Below, in pieces: positions 53,690 through 64,000 of a stretch of DNA of 64,000 nucleotides (the stretch's first letter is position 1; the number at the start of each line of letters is the position of its first letter). A model generated the notes under the pieces. That model did not search any database and was not told the DNA's origin. It saw nothing but the letters and a program-made list of their open reading frames with translations. Source of the DNA: Magicicada septendecula (taxonomy: Eukaryota > Arthropoda > Insecta > Hemiptera > Cicadidae); contig CM068373.1 in assembly GCA_034769895.1 (NCBI GenBank), forward strand, positions 280,953,158-281,017,157, read 5' to 3'. The position numbers and the translations under genes were made by a program.

Positions 53690-55170
53690 TATGGCCTTCA
53701 TGGATTTACAGTAGGATACACAACTTGTTTATATTCGGTGTCTGGCCAAAGGCCATGTGTCATTCATATTTGGTGGCAGATAAGACCAACGTGACACCTC
53801 TGAAATCGTCCCCTATCCCTCTCTTTGAATTACTGTGTTGCCAAATTGGTGCATCATCCTGTACTTCTCTTCCTATTATTTCGATCTTTTAGTCTGTTTT
53901 GCCTCTCGACTGACTCCATGATTGTATTACACTGGATAAATTTAGCCAACAAACTTAAAAAATTTAGTGATGGCTACCATTCGTGTTTGGATGACCCTGC
54001 CTCCTTGGTGGCCCAAACCTTCTCCTTGAAATCCTGCTGACTGTGCTTCCCAGGGTCTTTCGGCTGAAGCTTTTTTTGATGATAATTTGTGGTCTGGTCC
54101 TCTATTTCTTCTTGAAGACCATTCCACTAGGTCATCACCTCTTCTACCAGGTAATTGTAATGGTGATTTAGAGCTACACCCTGAATATCAGTCATCTGTG
54201 TCTGCAGTTTTATCTGCCTTTTATACAAACACTGCCCTGTAGCCTTATATGGTGGAAATCTTCAGTTTGTTTGTAAGACGGCTCTGGAACCGATTTGGGA
54301 CTGTACTATCATCACTTCTTGCCCTCACACAGCTGACCATTAAATACATATGTCAGTGTGTTCAAGCTTGTTCCTTTCCTGTTTAACTCTGGGATATTGT
54401 GGCTGGTCATACAACTCGCCGGGGAATCCAACAGCTTGCACCTTTTACTGATGATTTTGGGTTAATAAGATGTTGGGGTCGAGTTCTAATGATTGTTCCT
54501 TCACACTGTCTTAATTTTACTGCCTTATTAAGAATCATCAATTTATTTGTGCAGTTATTTATGATTGGTTAGGACTTGCTGGTCCACTGCTAACTCAAAG
54601 TCAGTTATCCAAGTCTTACTGGATCTTATCTGTGTATCAGCCCACCAAGAGTTGTCTCAATCGAAGCTCTCTGTGTTTTCGGGTCAAGAGCCACCCATCA
54701 TGATGGGAGACTCACCTTCTGTCTGCTCAACCCCTTCATTTTCATTTTGTCAATGTGGGAATTGATTATAAAGGACCTTACTATTTAAGAACATTGGCCT
54801 TGCGTAAGGCCTCACAAATCAATACATGCATGTGTCTGTTCATTTGAATGACCACCAAGTGGTTCACATGAACTTACTTTGGACGTATCCACTCAATCCT
54901 TTTACGATGGTCATGACTTCCTTCTTAGTTTGCACAGATGCCCATAGCATGTTAATTCAGGCTATGACTGAAATTTCATCAGCACTAGATCCTTGCTTCA
55001 CAAGGAATATCAATATTTCATGCTGAACGAGTCATACCACAAGGCAGACAGGGCCTTCACTATGGTCAATATAACTAACAATATTAATTTTCAGTTTCTT
55101 GCCCCAACTGCTACCCATCAGGTTGGATTTTGGGAGAGAGAAATTCAGTCAGATTTAATATCAAAAAGTG
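53690..55170 (+). mobile_element. BEL/Pao LTR retrotransposon fossil (RNase H-integrase part)
   Basis: Plus-strand pieces match, in order, the RNase H region, the 'NPAD' linker and the integrase of BEL/Pao polyproteins. Gag, protease, most of the RT and both LTRs are not seen. It is heavily broken, with on the order of ten or more breaks, and old. Confidence 0.65.
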
Positions 55171-55844
55171 ATTTAGTATCAAAATTGAAGTGTAAAAACT
55201 AAACCAAAACGTGACCAAGTCTAGGGTGTGGCCTAGAACAAAGAACTGGATCTAACGAACTCACAAATTATGTAATATTTGGAATCGTACTCAGTGTGTA
55301 CTAATCCCAAAAACAATTCAACTGAATTTTTTAAAGTTTGGAAATGTAATCAAAACTGCTTGAAAATTTGACTATGCATCAGCTACCACAAGTGTGACTG
55401 AATGGTTTTGCCCAGCCTACATGCATAATAACACTGTTTTCTAGGTGGACTATCCTGGCCTGACCAACAAAAAATCTCTTCACATTTCACAAACAAGTTA
55501 ATTTAAAATTTGCGAGCAGAGAAATGAGCACGTAAGGGGTAATAAAGTAGACAGTGTATGAAAGAGAGATTGTTACAAAGTGCAGATTTTGGTTTGACAC
55601 CGAATAAGTATTAAACTGGAAAACTATAAGTTTACAACGAAAAATATAATAAAAATTGAAATAAGTTGTTAAATAATGATAAATTTTCAAGTTTACAAAG
55701 AATACTTCCCATCAGATATGAGCTCAGTAATGCCTCTTGGTGTGATATAAAAAGATAGATCAAGTTAACATAAAAGAGTATTTGGAATAATTCAATAGAA
55801 TTGTGTGAAGTAAATTTTAGTGAAATTTTAAAGTGAATTATATA
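55171..55844. other. No recognised feature
   Basis: AT-rich sequence. The 67-codon minus frame is unsupported. Confidence 0.5.
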
Positions 55845-55922
55845 CGGGGTTATTCAAGAAGAATGAACTGATCTCTAACGCAATATTTTACTAATTCAAA
55901 ATTCTAACCAAATCACAAGTAT

Positions 55923-56261
55923 ACATATTGTGTTGTGGTCTCCAAGTTGCATATAACTAATTATAGTTAATATTACCTCGTGTATCCGGGTACACTGGTG
56001 CTCCTCCTTACAACTTCATCGCATCGTGTAGTGGTGTAATTGTATACACGTGGTACTGTGACTTTATGTGCTGGACTGATGTGCGAGTGAAAGTTTTTAT
56101 TTGTATTTTATTAATTTGATGTACTCCGTGTGAGTGATTTTCGTTTTTACCAACCTGATGATGGGATCATGAGTCCCGAAACGCGTAGTTGTTAAAATCA
56201 ATGAAGTTGTAAGGAGGAGCACCAGTGTACCCGGATACACGAGATAATATTAACTATAATT
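55923..56261 (+). mobile_element. 339-bp foldback unit with hammerhead ribozyme, 13-bp target duplication
   Basis: AAATCACAAGTAT flanks it at 55910-55922 and 56262-56274. Arms 55959-56019 and 56201-56261 are inverse copies (60 of 61 by eye), containing CTCGTGTATCCGGGTACACT then GGTGCTCC. The hammerhead sits just inside the right arm. No coding capacity. It resembles the terminal unit of a Penelope-like element, since such elements are known to carry hammerheads. A retrozyme-like non-autonomous element is the alternative. Confidence 0.85.
56145..56197 (+). ncRNA. Hammerhead ribozyme (type I)
   Basis: Stem I pairs TTTTACCAAC with GTTGTTAAAA (one mismatch). The core CTGATGA is followed by stem II GGGA/TCCC with loop TCATGAG. 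GAAA is followed by a tiny palindromic stem III (CGCG) and then TA, with predicted cleavage after A at 56187. All conserved core bases are present. The very short stem III is typical of Penelope-type hammerheads, which can act as dimers. Confidence 0.8.
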
Positions 56262-56904
56262 AAATCACAAGTATTCTACTCATTATCAAGTTTTCTTTCC
56301 TGTCGTACAAGTGTTCAATGTGGCCACCACTTGTAGCACGACCAACGTCAAGGCGATATGAGAATTCTTCCCAGATGCATAGCAATATATCACAATCCAC
56401 TGAGTTGATCGCTGTTGTTATTCGATGTTTAAGGCCATCAAGGTGGGTAGTAGTGGAAGAACAAACTCTTTTACATAACACCACAAGAAAAAAACCACAT
56501 ACAGTGAGATCTGGAGACTCGCAGGCCAACCACAAAGAGCAAGGTCTTGGGCCCCCTTCCGACCAATCCATCATTGGGGCACTTTTATATTCAAAAAAGC
56601 TTGAACCATCTGGTGCTCCATCGTGTTGTAAAACGAAGTCATCTGAATCTGCTTGGAGTATCAGGAAGAGCCACTGTTGAAGCATGTCGAGATAGGTTTG
56701 TCCTGTAACAGTGTTTGCCTCGAAGAAAAAGATACCATTAACACAGCACAAGAGACCATTCCTTGTCCTTATACACAGCACAGAAGACGTTGACCTTAGG
56801 GGAATCTCTTTCATGCTCAACTTTCTCATGTACATGATTTGTGCCCAAAATGAGCACATTGTGACGATTGACTGTGCCATTCAAGTGAAAGGTCGCATTC
56901 CAAG

Positions 56905-57010
56905 GAGAAGAAGAAGAAGAAGGGGAGGAGGAGGAGAGAAGAAGAAGAAGAAGAAGAAGAAGAAGAAGAAGAAGAAGAAGAAGAAGAAGAAAAAGAAGAA
57001 GAAGAACGAG
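56905..57010. repeat. (GAA)n microsatellite
   Basis: A long GAA/GGA run. The poly-Lys, poly-Leu and poly-Ser frames here are artefacts of it. Confidence 0.95.
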
Positions 57011-57530
57011 AACAACAAGAATAACAACAGCAACAGTAAATAAAAATGAAATAGACGTTACCAAGAAACTGATAAAAATGTCCATAGGTAATCACATAGT
57101 AGTAGCTTATATTTTGTTAAACGTATATTGTTCGAAAGTGACTAAGAGTTGCGGCACTCTAGTTTACAAATTTTCATTACAGCATACTGTCAGAAATAAT
57201 TTAAAATTTTTAAAGCAATAACACTATTACACATTTCATCTTACATTACAGATTGGACGACATTTTAGCAAACATACGTAGATTTAGTCTGAGGTTTACG
57301 CGGCCATCTTCAGTGTTATGAGAACTTCGGCTTGCCGGGCTGTAAGGCTGTGGTCCAATGTTGTTTAGTCCAATGTTGTTACAAATTCACTTTAGCTTTA
57401 AATAATGTTTTTAACAGAAATGAATGTGAAATCAAAAAACAAGTCATGATTATTAAGTGGACGTTCTTTTTTAGGAATGATACAATGTCATAAGAAACTT
57501 AAAGAAGTTTGAGATCTTCAGGTAAAGAAA
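57011..57530. other. No gene recognised
   Basis: AT-rich sequence. A short piece reading CTGAAGATGGCCGCG on the minus strand (near 57310) is repeat-like, but its family is not known. Confidence 0.4.
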
Positions 57531-57534
57531 GAAG

Positions 57535-58245
57535 TCACTGGGGCCAAGGTCGGGTGAGTATGGCAGGTGGTACCAAAGTTATTTGTTTCCTGGCCAAAAA
57601 CTCCCATACAGGCAATGCCATGTATGATGTGCAGTGTCGTGATGCACGAGCCAAAACTTGTTGGCAAACATTTCTGGTTATTTTGCGTCTCACTTTTTCA
57701 CACAACCTTTGCAGCACTCCCAAATAGTACACTTGGTTAACTGCTTGTCCTGGTGGTAAACATTCATAGTGAACAATCCCTCGGATATAAAAAAAGGTTA
57801 TCAACATTTTGATTTTTGATTTTGGTTGATGGAACTTTTTCGGTGATAGAGAATCAGGTGACTTCCATTGGGCACTTTGTCACTTTGTCGCAGGGTCATA
57901 CACGAAGATCCAGATTTCTTCACCTGTGATTCAGCCCAAAACATCGTCTTGCCTCTCCAACAGGTCTATGCACAGTTCAACCCTCCTTTGCTTTTGTTCA
58001 TCGGTGAGCTCCTTTGGGACCATCTTGGCACACACCTTCTGCATGCCAAGGTCTTCAGTTAAAATTGTCCAGTTTCCTTATCAATGCTCACTTGGTCTGT
58101 TACGGATCTCATGGTCAGTCGCCAATTTGCACACACAATTTGACGAATTTTGGCAATGTTTCATCCATTCAGCTTCTTACTGGCCACCCTACCCTTTCTT
58201 CATCAGTCATTTTGAGACAATTGAATTTATTTCAATTACTAAAAT
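57535..58245 (-). pseudogene. mariner transposase relic
   Basis: Minus-strand order: MTDEERVGWPV, KICQ-like helix region, LGMQKVCAKMVPKELTDEQK, VELCIDLLERQ, ITGEEIWIFVYDP (first catalytic position, Glu-Glu here in place of the usual Asp-Glu), FFYIRGIVHYECLPPGQAVN and LPVWEFLARKQIT. The second catalytic block (equivalent of HHDNAPAH) is garbled and the third is absent. Several frameshifts. The plus-strand frames are shadows. Confidence 0.75.
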
Positions 58246-59635
58246 CGAGTCCCTAGTTCGGGTCTACTGAGACTTTACTATTTTTATGCAAATAATATAA
58301 TTTATTAATTTATGAAACTTACTAAGTTATCAAAATTTACGTACCTTCGGGTTAAGCTCCAGAGTCGTATAGAAGAAAACAGTTGTAGAGGGATTATGTG
58401 GGTTGAGTTGTGAAATGATATTAACACAGTTTATGCTGACTAAAACAAATTACTTTATTTATTTGAAGCTAAAGTGGTCATCTTTGTAAACCCCATTTGA
58501 ATTCCAAAAGGAAATGTTTGTGTTGATGCTGAGGTAGTATTTGTAAAACAAGTTGTGTATACAACTGATGATGTAAACAGGTATAAATAATAAACCTGTG
58601 TTATATGCTTAACTGTAGATTCTCTGTTTAAGTGCATTCATGACCTCACCGGATCATGACCGTGAAAATAGTTAATTATAGCAAATCATAAATTTTAATT
58701 GTTACAATCGGCTTATGGTTTGTTTTTGTTTTGTTAACCCGGTGGCTTGTTAAATTTAGTTGGGGGTTATTTTTAGGGGTATCTACCAATTTTTGGAACA
58801 GGGCTATTTACACCCATATAGGGGTGGTAGTCCATTAGGGGTGTATTAATCATGATTAGTAGGTATGAAATACTGAATATTTTTGTAACGCCAAAGCAAG
58901 GATGGGGGTGGAATAAAAGAAAAAAATGTCCACCCCTTCCGCATCAGTCCTTGTGGAAGCAACTGGGCGCTACAGTCCAGGGGGGTCATAGTGAGTGTGG
59001 ATGGGGGGTGACCAAGTTACAGGCCACGAGGGAGATGTGGTTTATAACCCCGTTTATAGAGCTCTTTAAATCTTTATTCTGCAATATTAAATTATTTGTT
59101 TGAGATGCTTAAGATATTTAACTGATAGTTTGTTCTTGGTACTTAACCAAATCCGGAGAAGTTCCAGTCGATTTCACCACCACCACATGTTAATTACCAT
59201 TTCCCCGATCACTCCGCACTTCGGTGTTTCAAATGTTTATAAGTTTTTCACTGCAGCTGCACATTCTGTATTATGTAGTTTACTACTATTTTAGATTAAA
59301 TTTTCATAATAATTTGTCGGCCGACGTTAATTGACTCGCTCGCACCGATTAATAGTGATTAGAACCGCGCGCTCCCGTACTGCTCCGCGCTCGTGGGTCT
59401 GCTGTCTACTTGGCTGGTTCAACGATGACTACTGACTACTGTGACTTCCTGATGCAAACTGGCTTGGCAATTACGTTGTGTTTCTGTAATTCACAGAGAG
59501 ATTGAGTTGCCAGCGGTTATGTAATACGTCTAGCCGGGCTGTCTAGACATAAACACAGACGAGTGTTTAGTAATAACATTGTATGTGTGGCTGGTTAAAA
59601 CGAGGTTCCACAAAGGTGCACACTGACTGCTTTCA
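58246..59635. other. No recognised feature
   Basis: AT-rich, then a GC-richer patch near 59310-59480. The frames at 58852 and 59100 lack motifs. Confidence 0.5.
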
Positions 59636-59639
59636 GAAT

Positions 59640-59870
59640 TATATTCAATTATTAAAATTCATTCCCATCCCTGATATGTCCCGTTACAATTTGTCCCCTC
59701 TCCTCAAAAAACAGTTTAATTCATATGTACACTGCCATTCTTCATGACATTCTCTCACCATACACCTGCACTAACATTTCCCATAATTCACTCCCACTCT
59801 TGCCCAGTTTCACCAGAAATTTTATGTTTGTTCGTTGCTCTAATTCCAGCTCAGACATTTTCATGATAGC
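59640..59870 (-). mobile_element. mariner transposase N-terminal fragment
   Basis: The minus strand reads MSELELEQRTNIKFLVKLGK, SGSELWEMLVQVYGERMS and then, past a stop, RMAVYI. This matches the first helix-turn-helix of insect mariners ('EQR..IKF..KLGKS..E....L...YG'). Only ~75 codons remain. Confidence 0.65.
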
Positions 59871-59899
59871 GCACACGCACAAGCACAAACAACAATGGA

Positions 59900-60690
59900 C
59901 ACTACTCGGCACAATTCCACCATGAGTCAACACGAACACTGCTGTGAGACACTGAAATACCAAGGTTTGAAATCTTACAGAGCTGTTTGTATATTGCTGC
60001 CCTCAGTGCTAAACGGCACCTGGTGAGTTTGTGAACTTAACTGTCAGGCCTCGTATTTTGGGGCCTCTTCTTACTTTTACAGTTACAACCTACAGTTTAA
60101 ATAAATTTTGTATTGTGTTGTATTATCCATTCATGTATAATTATTTACTAAGAAGCATGTTTCTTGGTAAGGTCCATTTTGAAATTACTATTCAGTGGTA
60201 ACAAAGTGGGAACACGCAGGCAGCATGTTGTAATATAAATTAATATTCATCTGTCAGCTATTCAGATTTACAACGACTGTTACAATAGTTAATTCTACCA
60301 ACTATGAGATTTACCTTGTGACACGTTTTCTGTTAGCAAAAAAGCTTTAGTGCTGCAGAAATTCAGAGACAAGTTTATGAGGTTATTAAAGTTATATTGT
60401 TTGTTTAGGGAGAACACAAATTCATGATGAACGACTTAACATTCGCTCAACAGTAATGTCAGATGGTACAACACACACACACACAAACACACACACAAAC
60501 ACACACACACACACCACAGAGTCCTGGGCCATACACTGAAAATAGCCTGAAAATATTTTCTAGCACTTGGGACGCCTTCACAGAGTGATCATAACAACTA
60601 AAGTCCATTAGTTCGAACTGCGAAGCAAACAGTTACAGACCACATAAAGCAGTTTTAAAACATGTTTACATATTTGTGTCTTTCAGCGAA
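59900..60690. other. (CA)n and a possible mariner scrap, no gene
   Basis: A (CA)n run lies at 60470-60513. Near 60350 the plus strand reads SAAEIQRQVYEV, a pattern seen at mariner N-termini, but it is too short to call. Confidence 0.4.
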
Positions 60691-60694
60691 TATC

Positions 60695-60815
60695 CCTGCC
60701 ACATGATGTGCCATTCCATTATTTGGCGCCTTTTCCAGTGAAAATTCAATACATTTTTCCACTACATCTTTGTCCACAAAAGGTTTTGGCAGCTTAATCA
60801 TACCATTGGCGCATC
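60695..60815 (-). CDS. Candidate TPR-like exon of a host gene
   Basis: The minus strand reads NGMIKLPKPFVDKDVVEKCI, EFSLEKAPNNGMAHHVAGIF, AERHKY and then GTAAAC, a possible donor. The 'C...SLEKAPNNG.AHHV.G' rhythm is tetratricopeptide-like and close in style to the exon at 47925-48204 on the same strand. No clear acceptor is visible upstream, and the frame has a stop ~5 codons before NGMI, so the start is uncertain. Confidence 0.4.
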
Positions 60816-60849
60816 AGATGTATATATGTGAGCAGGAAGGTTTGACAAC

Positions 60850-62050
60850 AATCAAGAATGTTGTCATGCCTTAAATTTGTTTAATTATTGTATTTTTTTA
60901 TTCATTTTCTATTGTACGAAATATATTATACTGACTTAATGCACATTTCATAAGAGCTTTTCTTCCATCTTCAAAGACTTGAAAGATTTTAAAACACATC
61001 AAGACTTTGTCCTTGAAATGTAAAAAGAAATAGCAAGGGAATAGAAGTGTTCTTAAAAAACGGATCAAAAAATGTTATGCTTTGTTGCTGTTTAAGTTGT
61101 AATAACACAATACCAAGAGGATCTGGGATACATAAAATGTGAATTGATAGGGGAATACAGAAAGTGAAAATCAGTGAATAGAAAAAAAAAACAATGTACT
61201 ATAGGAGAGAACAAAATACAGTTTTAGAAAATACACAATTAAAAATGTGCCATAAACAGAAATAGTGGGACTAAAAATAACACATGACAAAATAACATTA
61301 TACACAACATAATTAAAGAGAGCAGCAAAGCAAAAAGTACATACCCATGATGAACAGAACTAACAAACAAAAGTTCTGATGGTAGAGCCAAAACATCTGT
61401 TTTCAACAGAAGCAGTCGATCACGGCCTAATAGCCTGGCAGAGAGAAATTTTAAATGTTGAAGCCGACCATGAAAGCCTTAAGAATTTATCATTCATTGG
61501 TTAGAATTCATCAGTGTGAGAATTTGCACCATCCGTAACAATTTAAAGTTAAGCTGCCAACTGCAGGAGCAACAAAATCCAAAAAAGGGACAACAGTGAT
61601 ACAATTCTACTTGATCGTTCTACATGATACAATTTTACTTACTGCACCAACACAGTAAAAGATGGCTTTATGAGACAAGATTAACATTATAAGTCTTCCC
61701 TTTAGAGGAAAACGATGATGTAAGGGAGTTATCATGAGAGAATATGGTCAATTATTCACATGACCAAACTGACCATAGAGAAAGACAAAGGTCAATATGG
61801 CCAAACAAGAATGTAGAACAATGTCGAAAGGAAAACATCTGCTATCAAGTATATTGACTGTTATGTAAAACTTTTAGTTTAAGTGGGCATTTCCAGTTTC
61901 CAGAGCTAGTCCCTGTTGTGAAGATGGTTGCTCACCTGCTGCTTAAAAGTTAGCTAGAAGACATACAATTTAATGACAGGCCATGGCCAATTACCCCATA
62001 AGTTGTACATTATGAAATAGACTGTGACAGTCTATGTAATTTAAATGTAT
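60850..62050. other. No recognised feature
   Basis: AT-rich sequence with scattered short frames and no bounded repeat. Likely intron if the TPR gene model holds. Confidence 0.45.
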
Positions 62051-62051
62051 A

Positions 62052-62420
62052 TTGTAACGTAACCCGCTCTGAGGTACTTTCCGCGGAGTCTTTGGATGTG
62101 ACCTATTGTGTGCTCGTCTTATTTAATTAAGCCCCACTTGTAAGCGCCATTTTGTAACGTAACGCGGGTATTAGCGAAAGTCTCTGTTTATTTGTTACGC
62201 TTTCCTATTTAAGCCCCACGTTAGTACGTCATTCTGTAACGTAACCGCTTAAAGGTACTAGTGTACTACAGTTACAGGTATATAGTTAATTTAGCCCCAA
62301 TGTTGGGTTCGCCATTTTGTAACGTAATCTTAAATAAGGTGTGATGCCCGTCTTTTGACAGTCTCGGAGCGGTCAGAGTACCTTTTCGCGATCGCCACTT
62401 ATGAATTATAAGTATTAATG
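62052..62420 (+). repeat. Degenerate ~85-100 bp tandem repeat, possible LTR remnant
   Basis: TTGTAACGTAAC recurs at 62052, 62152, 62234 and 62317, often preceded by TTTAAGCCCCA and GCCATT. AATAAA follows at about 62425. Such a block could be part of a long terminal repeat of an old LTR element. Ends were not resolved and no coding part is seen. Confidence 0.6.
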
Positions 62421-62579
62421 TTTAAATAAATCGGATTGTAAGTTTACCCAAACGAAACAGAAATCGAGTGTGTGTGATTTGGTAGAGATTAAGGAAGTTG
62501 TTTAATCTTAGTTGGAAGAGAGAGTAAGTACAATTTGGTTACACCCAGAGTAGAAAATTTCTTATTTTCAAATATTCGC

Positions 62580-64000
62580 CGTTCATAAGATCAGCTGATA
62601 TTGATATCAACCTCCAAATGTTAGGTTAACCAAACGACACTGTTCAGTAATGCTCCCAGGTAGATAATCCTCTTCTTGGCTTACTAAAAATCTACAACAA
62701 CTACCCTCTACAATAAAGAATACACATTTTATTATTCAACATAAAACATTAAGAGTATTTATTTGTATAATATTGATTTCCTCTTCTTCCAATATACAAA
62801 TATTATAATCGATCTTTTCAGTCACTAATACATTATATCGATTTAGCTAGGTAAACATGGAATTATCATAAAATCTGTTTTTTAATGATTTTATAATTTT
62901 ATCTTTAATTAGACATCAATCAACATATAATTCATTTTATTTATTTCCCCAGGGTTAAGGGTAAGTTCTTTGTGTTATGAGATGGTCAGAAATGGATAAT
63001 TATATACTACGCTTTACAAGATAAAAAATAATCAATTTTGAATTTTTTGTTTATTTTCGTAGTACGTAGTTCCGGATTTGTCCGCAAGAGTGCAGATTAT
63101 GTCTTTATTAAACACATGAAGGCATTTTAGAAATTTCTGAACTGCACGACGATTTGATATGAGGTTTTCTTGGTTAATTATATAAAGAAATGTTTATATT
63201 ACCTCTTTCCTCGAAGTTCTTACTTGCGTGAAGCTGTTTCTAGTGTGGTCGTTCTAGTTGTTTTGTAATTTCATTGAACGTCTTTCCGATACAATCTCGT
63301 TTAAAAACTCGAAGTTCGGTTCGGCTAGGCCAGATCTTGGAATGGTTTCTTTCACTTTGTTATTGGGTAAAGCAAGTTATATTTGATATCTAAAGGAGTT
63401 TGAACATAATGTGGATACTGTAAGTTAATTTTGTTCTAATTTTGTACCGTTTCCAAACGTTTTAAAATGTTTTTTAATACAATTTTGGTCTCATCACTTT
63501 TCTCAACCGAACGGTTTTTAATATCTTTTTCGATTAAACAATATGTTGTTATTCTGTTACTCTTAGTAACCCATAATTTCTATATCATTTTTTATTGGTG
63601 CTTCTATTTACTTTTGAGTATATAGGCTGTTTTTAATTATTATTATTTTATTTCTTATTTATAGAAAAATAATTCCTTTTAATTTTGGTTTATTTTCCAA
63701 TTTGATTTATATAAAGGTTTTTCGTTATTTTCTTATAACTTTAGATATAAGTCTTTAATATCATTATTAACTCTAATTGAATTTATATATTATTTATTAA
63801 TCTCTTATAGTATCCTTACACTGTACTATTTTCTTCTGCCATCTTCCTCATACAGTATTATTTTATTTTTTATTATCATTTTATATTTAACTCTTTAATT
63901 TTTTAACCCTGGGTTATCTTATATTCAAACATAATTATTTTATTAAATATAAAATTAAACCTAGGTACTAACTTTTAGTTGCCTACACAATATAAATTAT
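62580..64000. other. No recognised feature
   Basis: Very AT-rich sequence to the window's end, without a supported frame or repeat boundary. Confidence 0.5.

Larger units (their letters stand above)
55845..56904 (-). mobile_element. mariner/Tc1-type element relic, 5' part lost at a (GAA)n run
   Basis: Minus-strand transposase pieces: NGTVNRHN, RDSPKVNVFCAV, TVTGQTYLDMLQQWL, DFVLQHDGAP (catalytic Asp), SPDLTVCGFFL (last Asp region), THLDGLKHRITTAINSVDCD and GGHIEHL. Order and motifs match a common insect mariner-like transposase. Frameshifted in at least two places. The left end is near TA-CGGGGTTATTCAAGAA at 55845. A 339-bp ribozyme-bearing unit is inserted near the gene's end. Confidence 0.75.

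Noticed and set aside
56711-57095. Poly-Lys, poly-Leu and poly-Ser proteins
   Set aside because: They are six-frame readings of a (GAA)n microsatellite.
59200-59700. Possible LTR start (TGTAACGGGA after a purine-rich GAGGAGAGGGGACAAAT) on the minus strand
   Set aside because: The purine tract continues the reading frame of the adjacent mariner N-terminal fragment, so it is better explained as transposase text.

Overview
The window looks like a piece of a large, AT-rich, transposon-crowded insect genome, probably from a hemimetabolous order. The evidence is animal-type introns and replication-dependent histone 3' stem-loops, insect-type mariner, hAT, MULE, Helitron, Jockey, Penelope-like and BEL/Pao sequences, and frequent copies of the palindrome TAGGCCTA. 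The species cannot be read from the sequence. Nearly every long reading frame is a mobile-element gene, and most are decayed.

Layout. 1-3.7 kb: diverged ~170-bp repeats and a fragment of a multi-copy insect cysteine-rich gene. 3.7-8.9 kb: a near-complete histone H1 gene with one in-frame stop and a good histone stem-loop, next to 240-bp tRNA-like tandem repeats, between two inverted copies of a CAGGGTGTCTAC terminus. 9.3-10.5 kb: a mariner with long inverted ends. 11.9-20 kb: three copies of one 114-bp phase-0 exon on the minus strand, LINE tails, a 4.3-kb hAT with perfect 8-bp target duplications (carrying a pogo-type MITE), and a 523-bp hAT MITE.

22-40.4 kb is a deep nest. A MULE-like element with a zinc-finger and SWIM-type transposase has inverted ends near 21.96 and 40.44 kb. 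One hAT sits inside its left terminal repeat. A second hAT-ended element (26.1-28.9 kb), a 1-kb foldback, Penelope-like fragments and a 7.96-kb Helitron (31835-39790) sit inside its body. The Helitron carries another hAT, which carries a 153-bp retroposed piece with a 15-bp target duplication. Right of the nest, a deleted mariner has a Penelope-like palindrome inserted in its terminal repeat.

46.7-61 kb holds possible host exons on the minus strand: TPR-like exons near 60.7 and 48.1 kb and an RG-rich 3' exon near 47 kb. Between them are a pogo/Tigger relic, two head-to-tail Jockey-type LINEs lying between a CCAAT/TATA promoter and a histone 3' stem-loop, a BEL/Pao fossil and several mariner relics. 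The sharpest small find is a 339-bp unit at 55923-56261: 61-bp inverted arms, a 13-bp target duplication and a textbook-like hammerhead ribozyme.

Nothing here works as an operon. The window records repeated nested insertion around a few host fragments: H1, the 114-bp exon family, the TPR gene and a disrupted histone gene. All assignments are from reading by eye, so family names deeper than superfamily are tentative.
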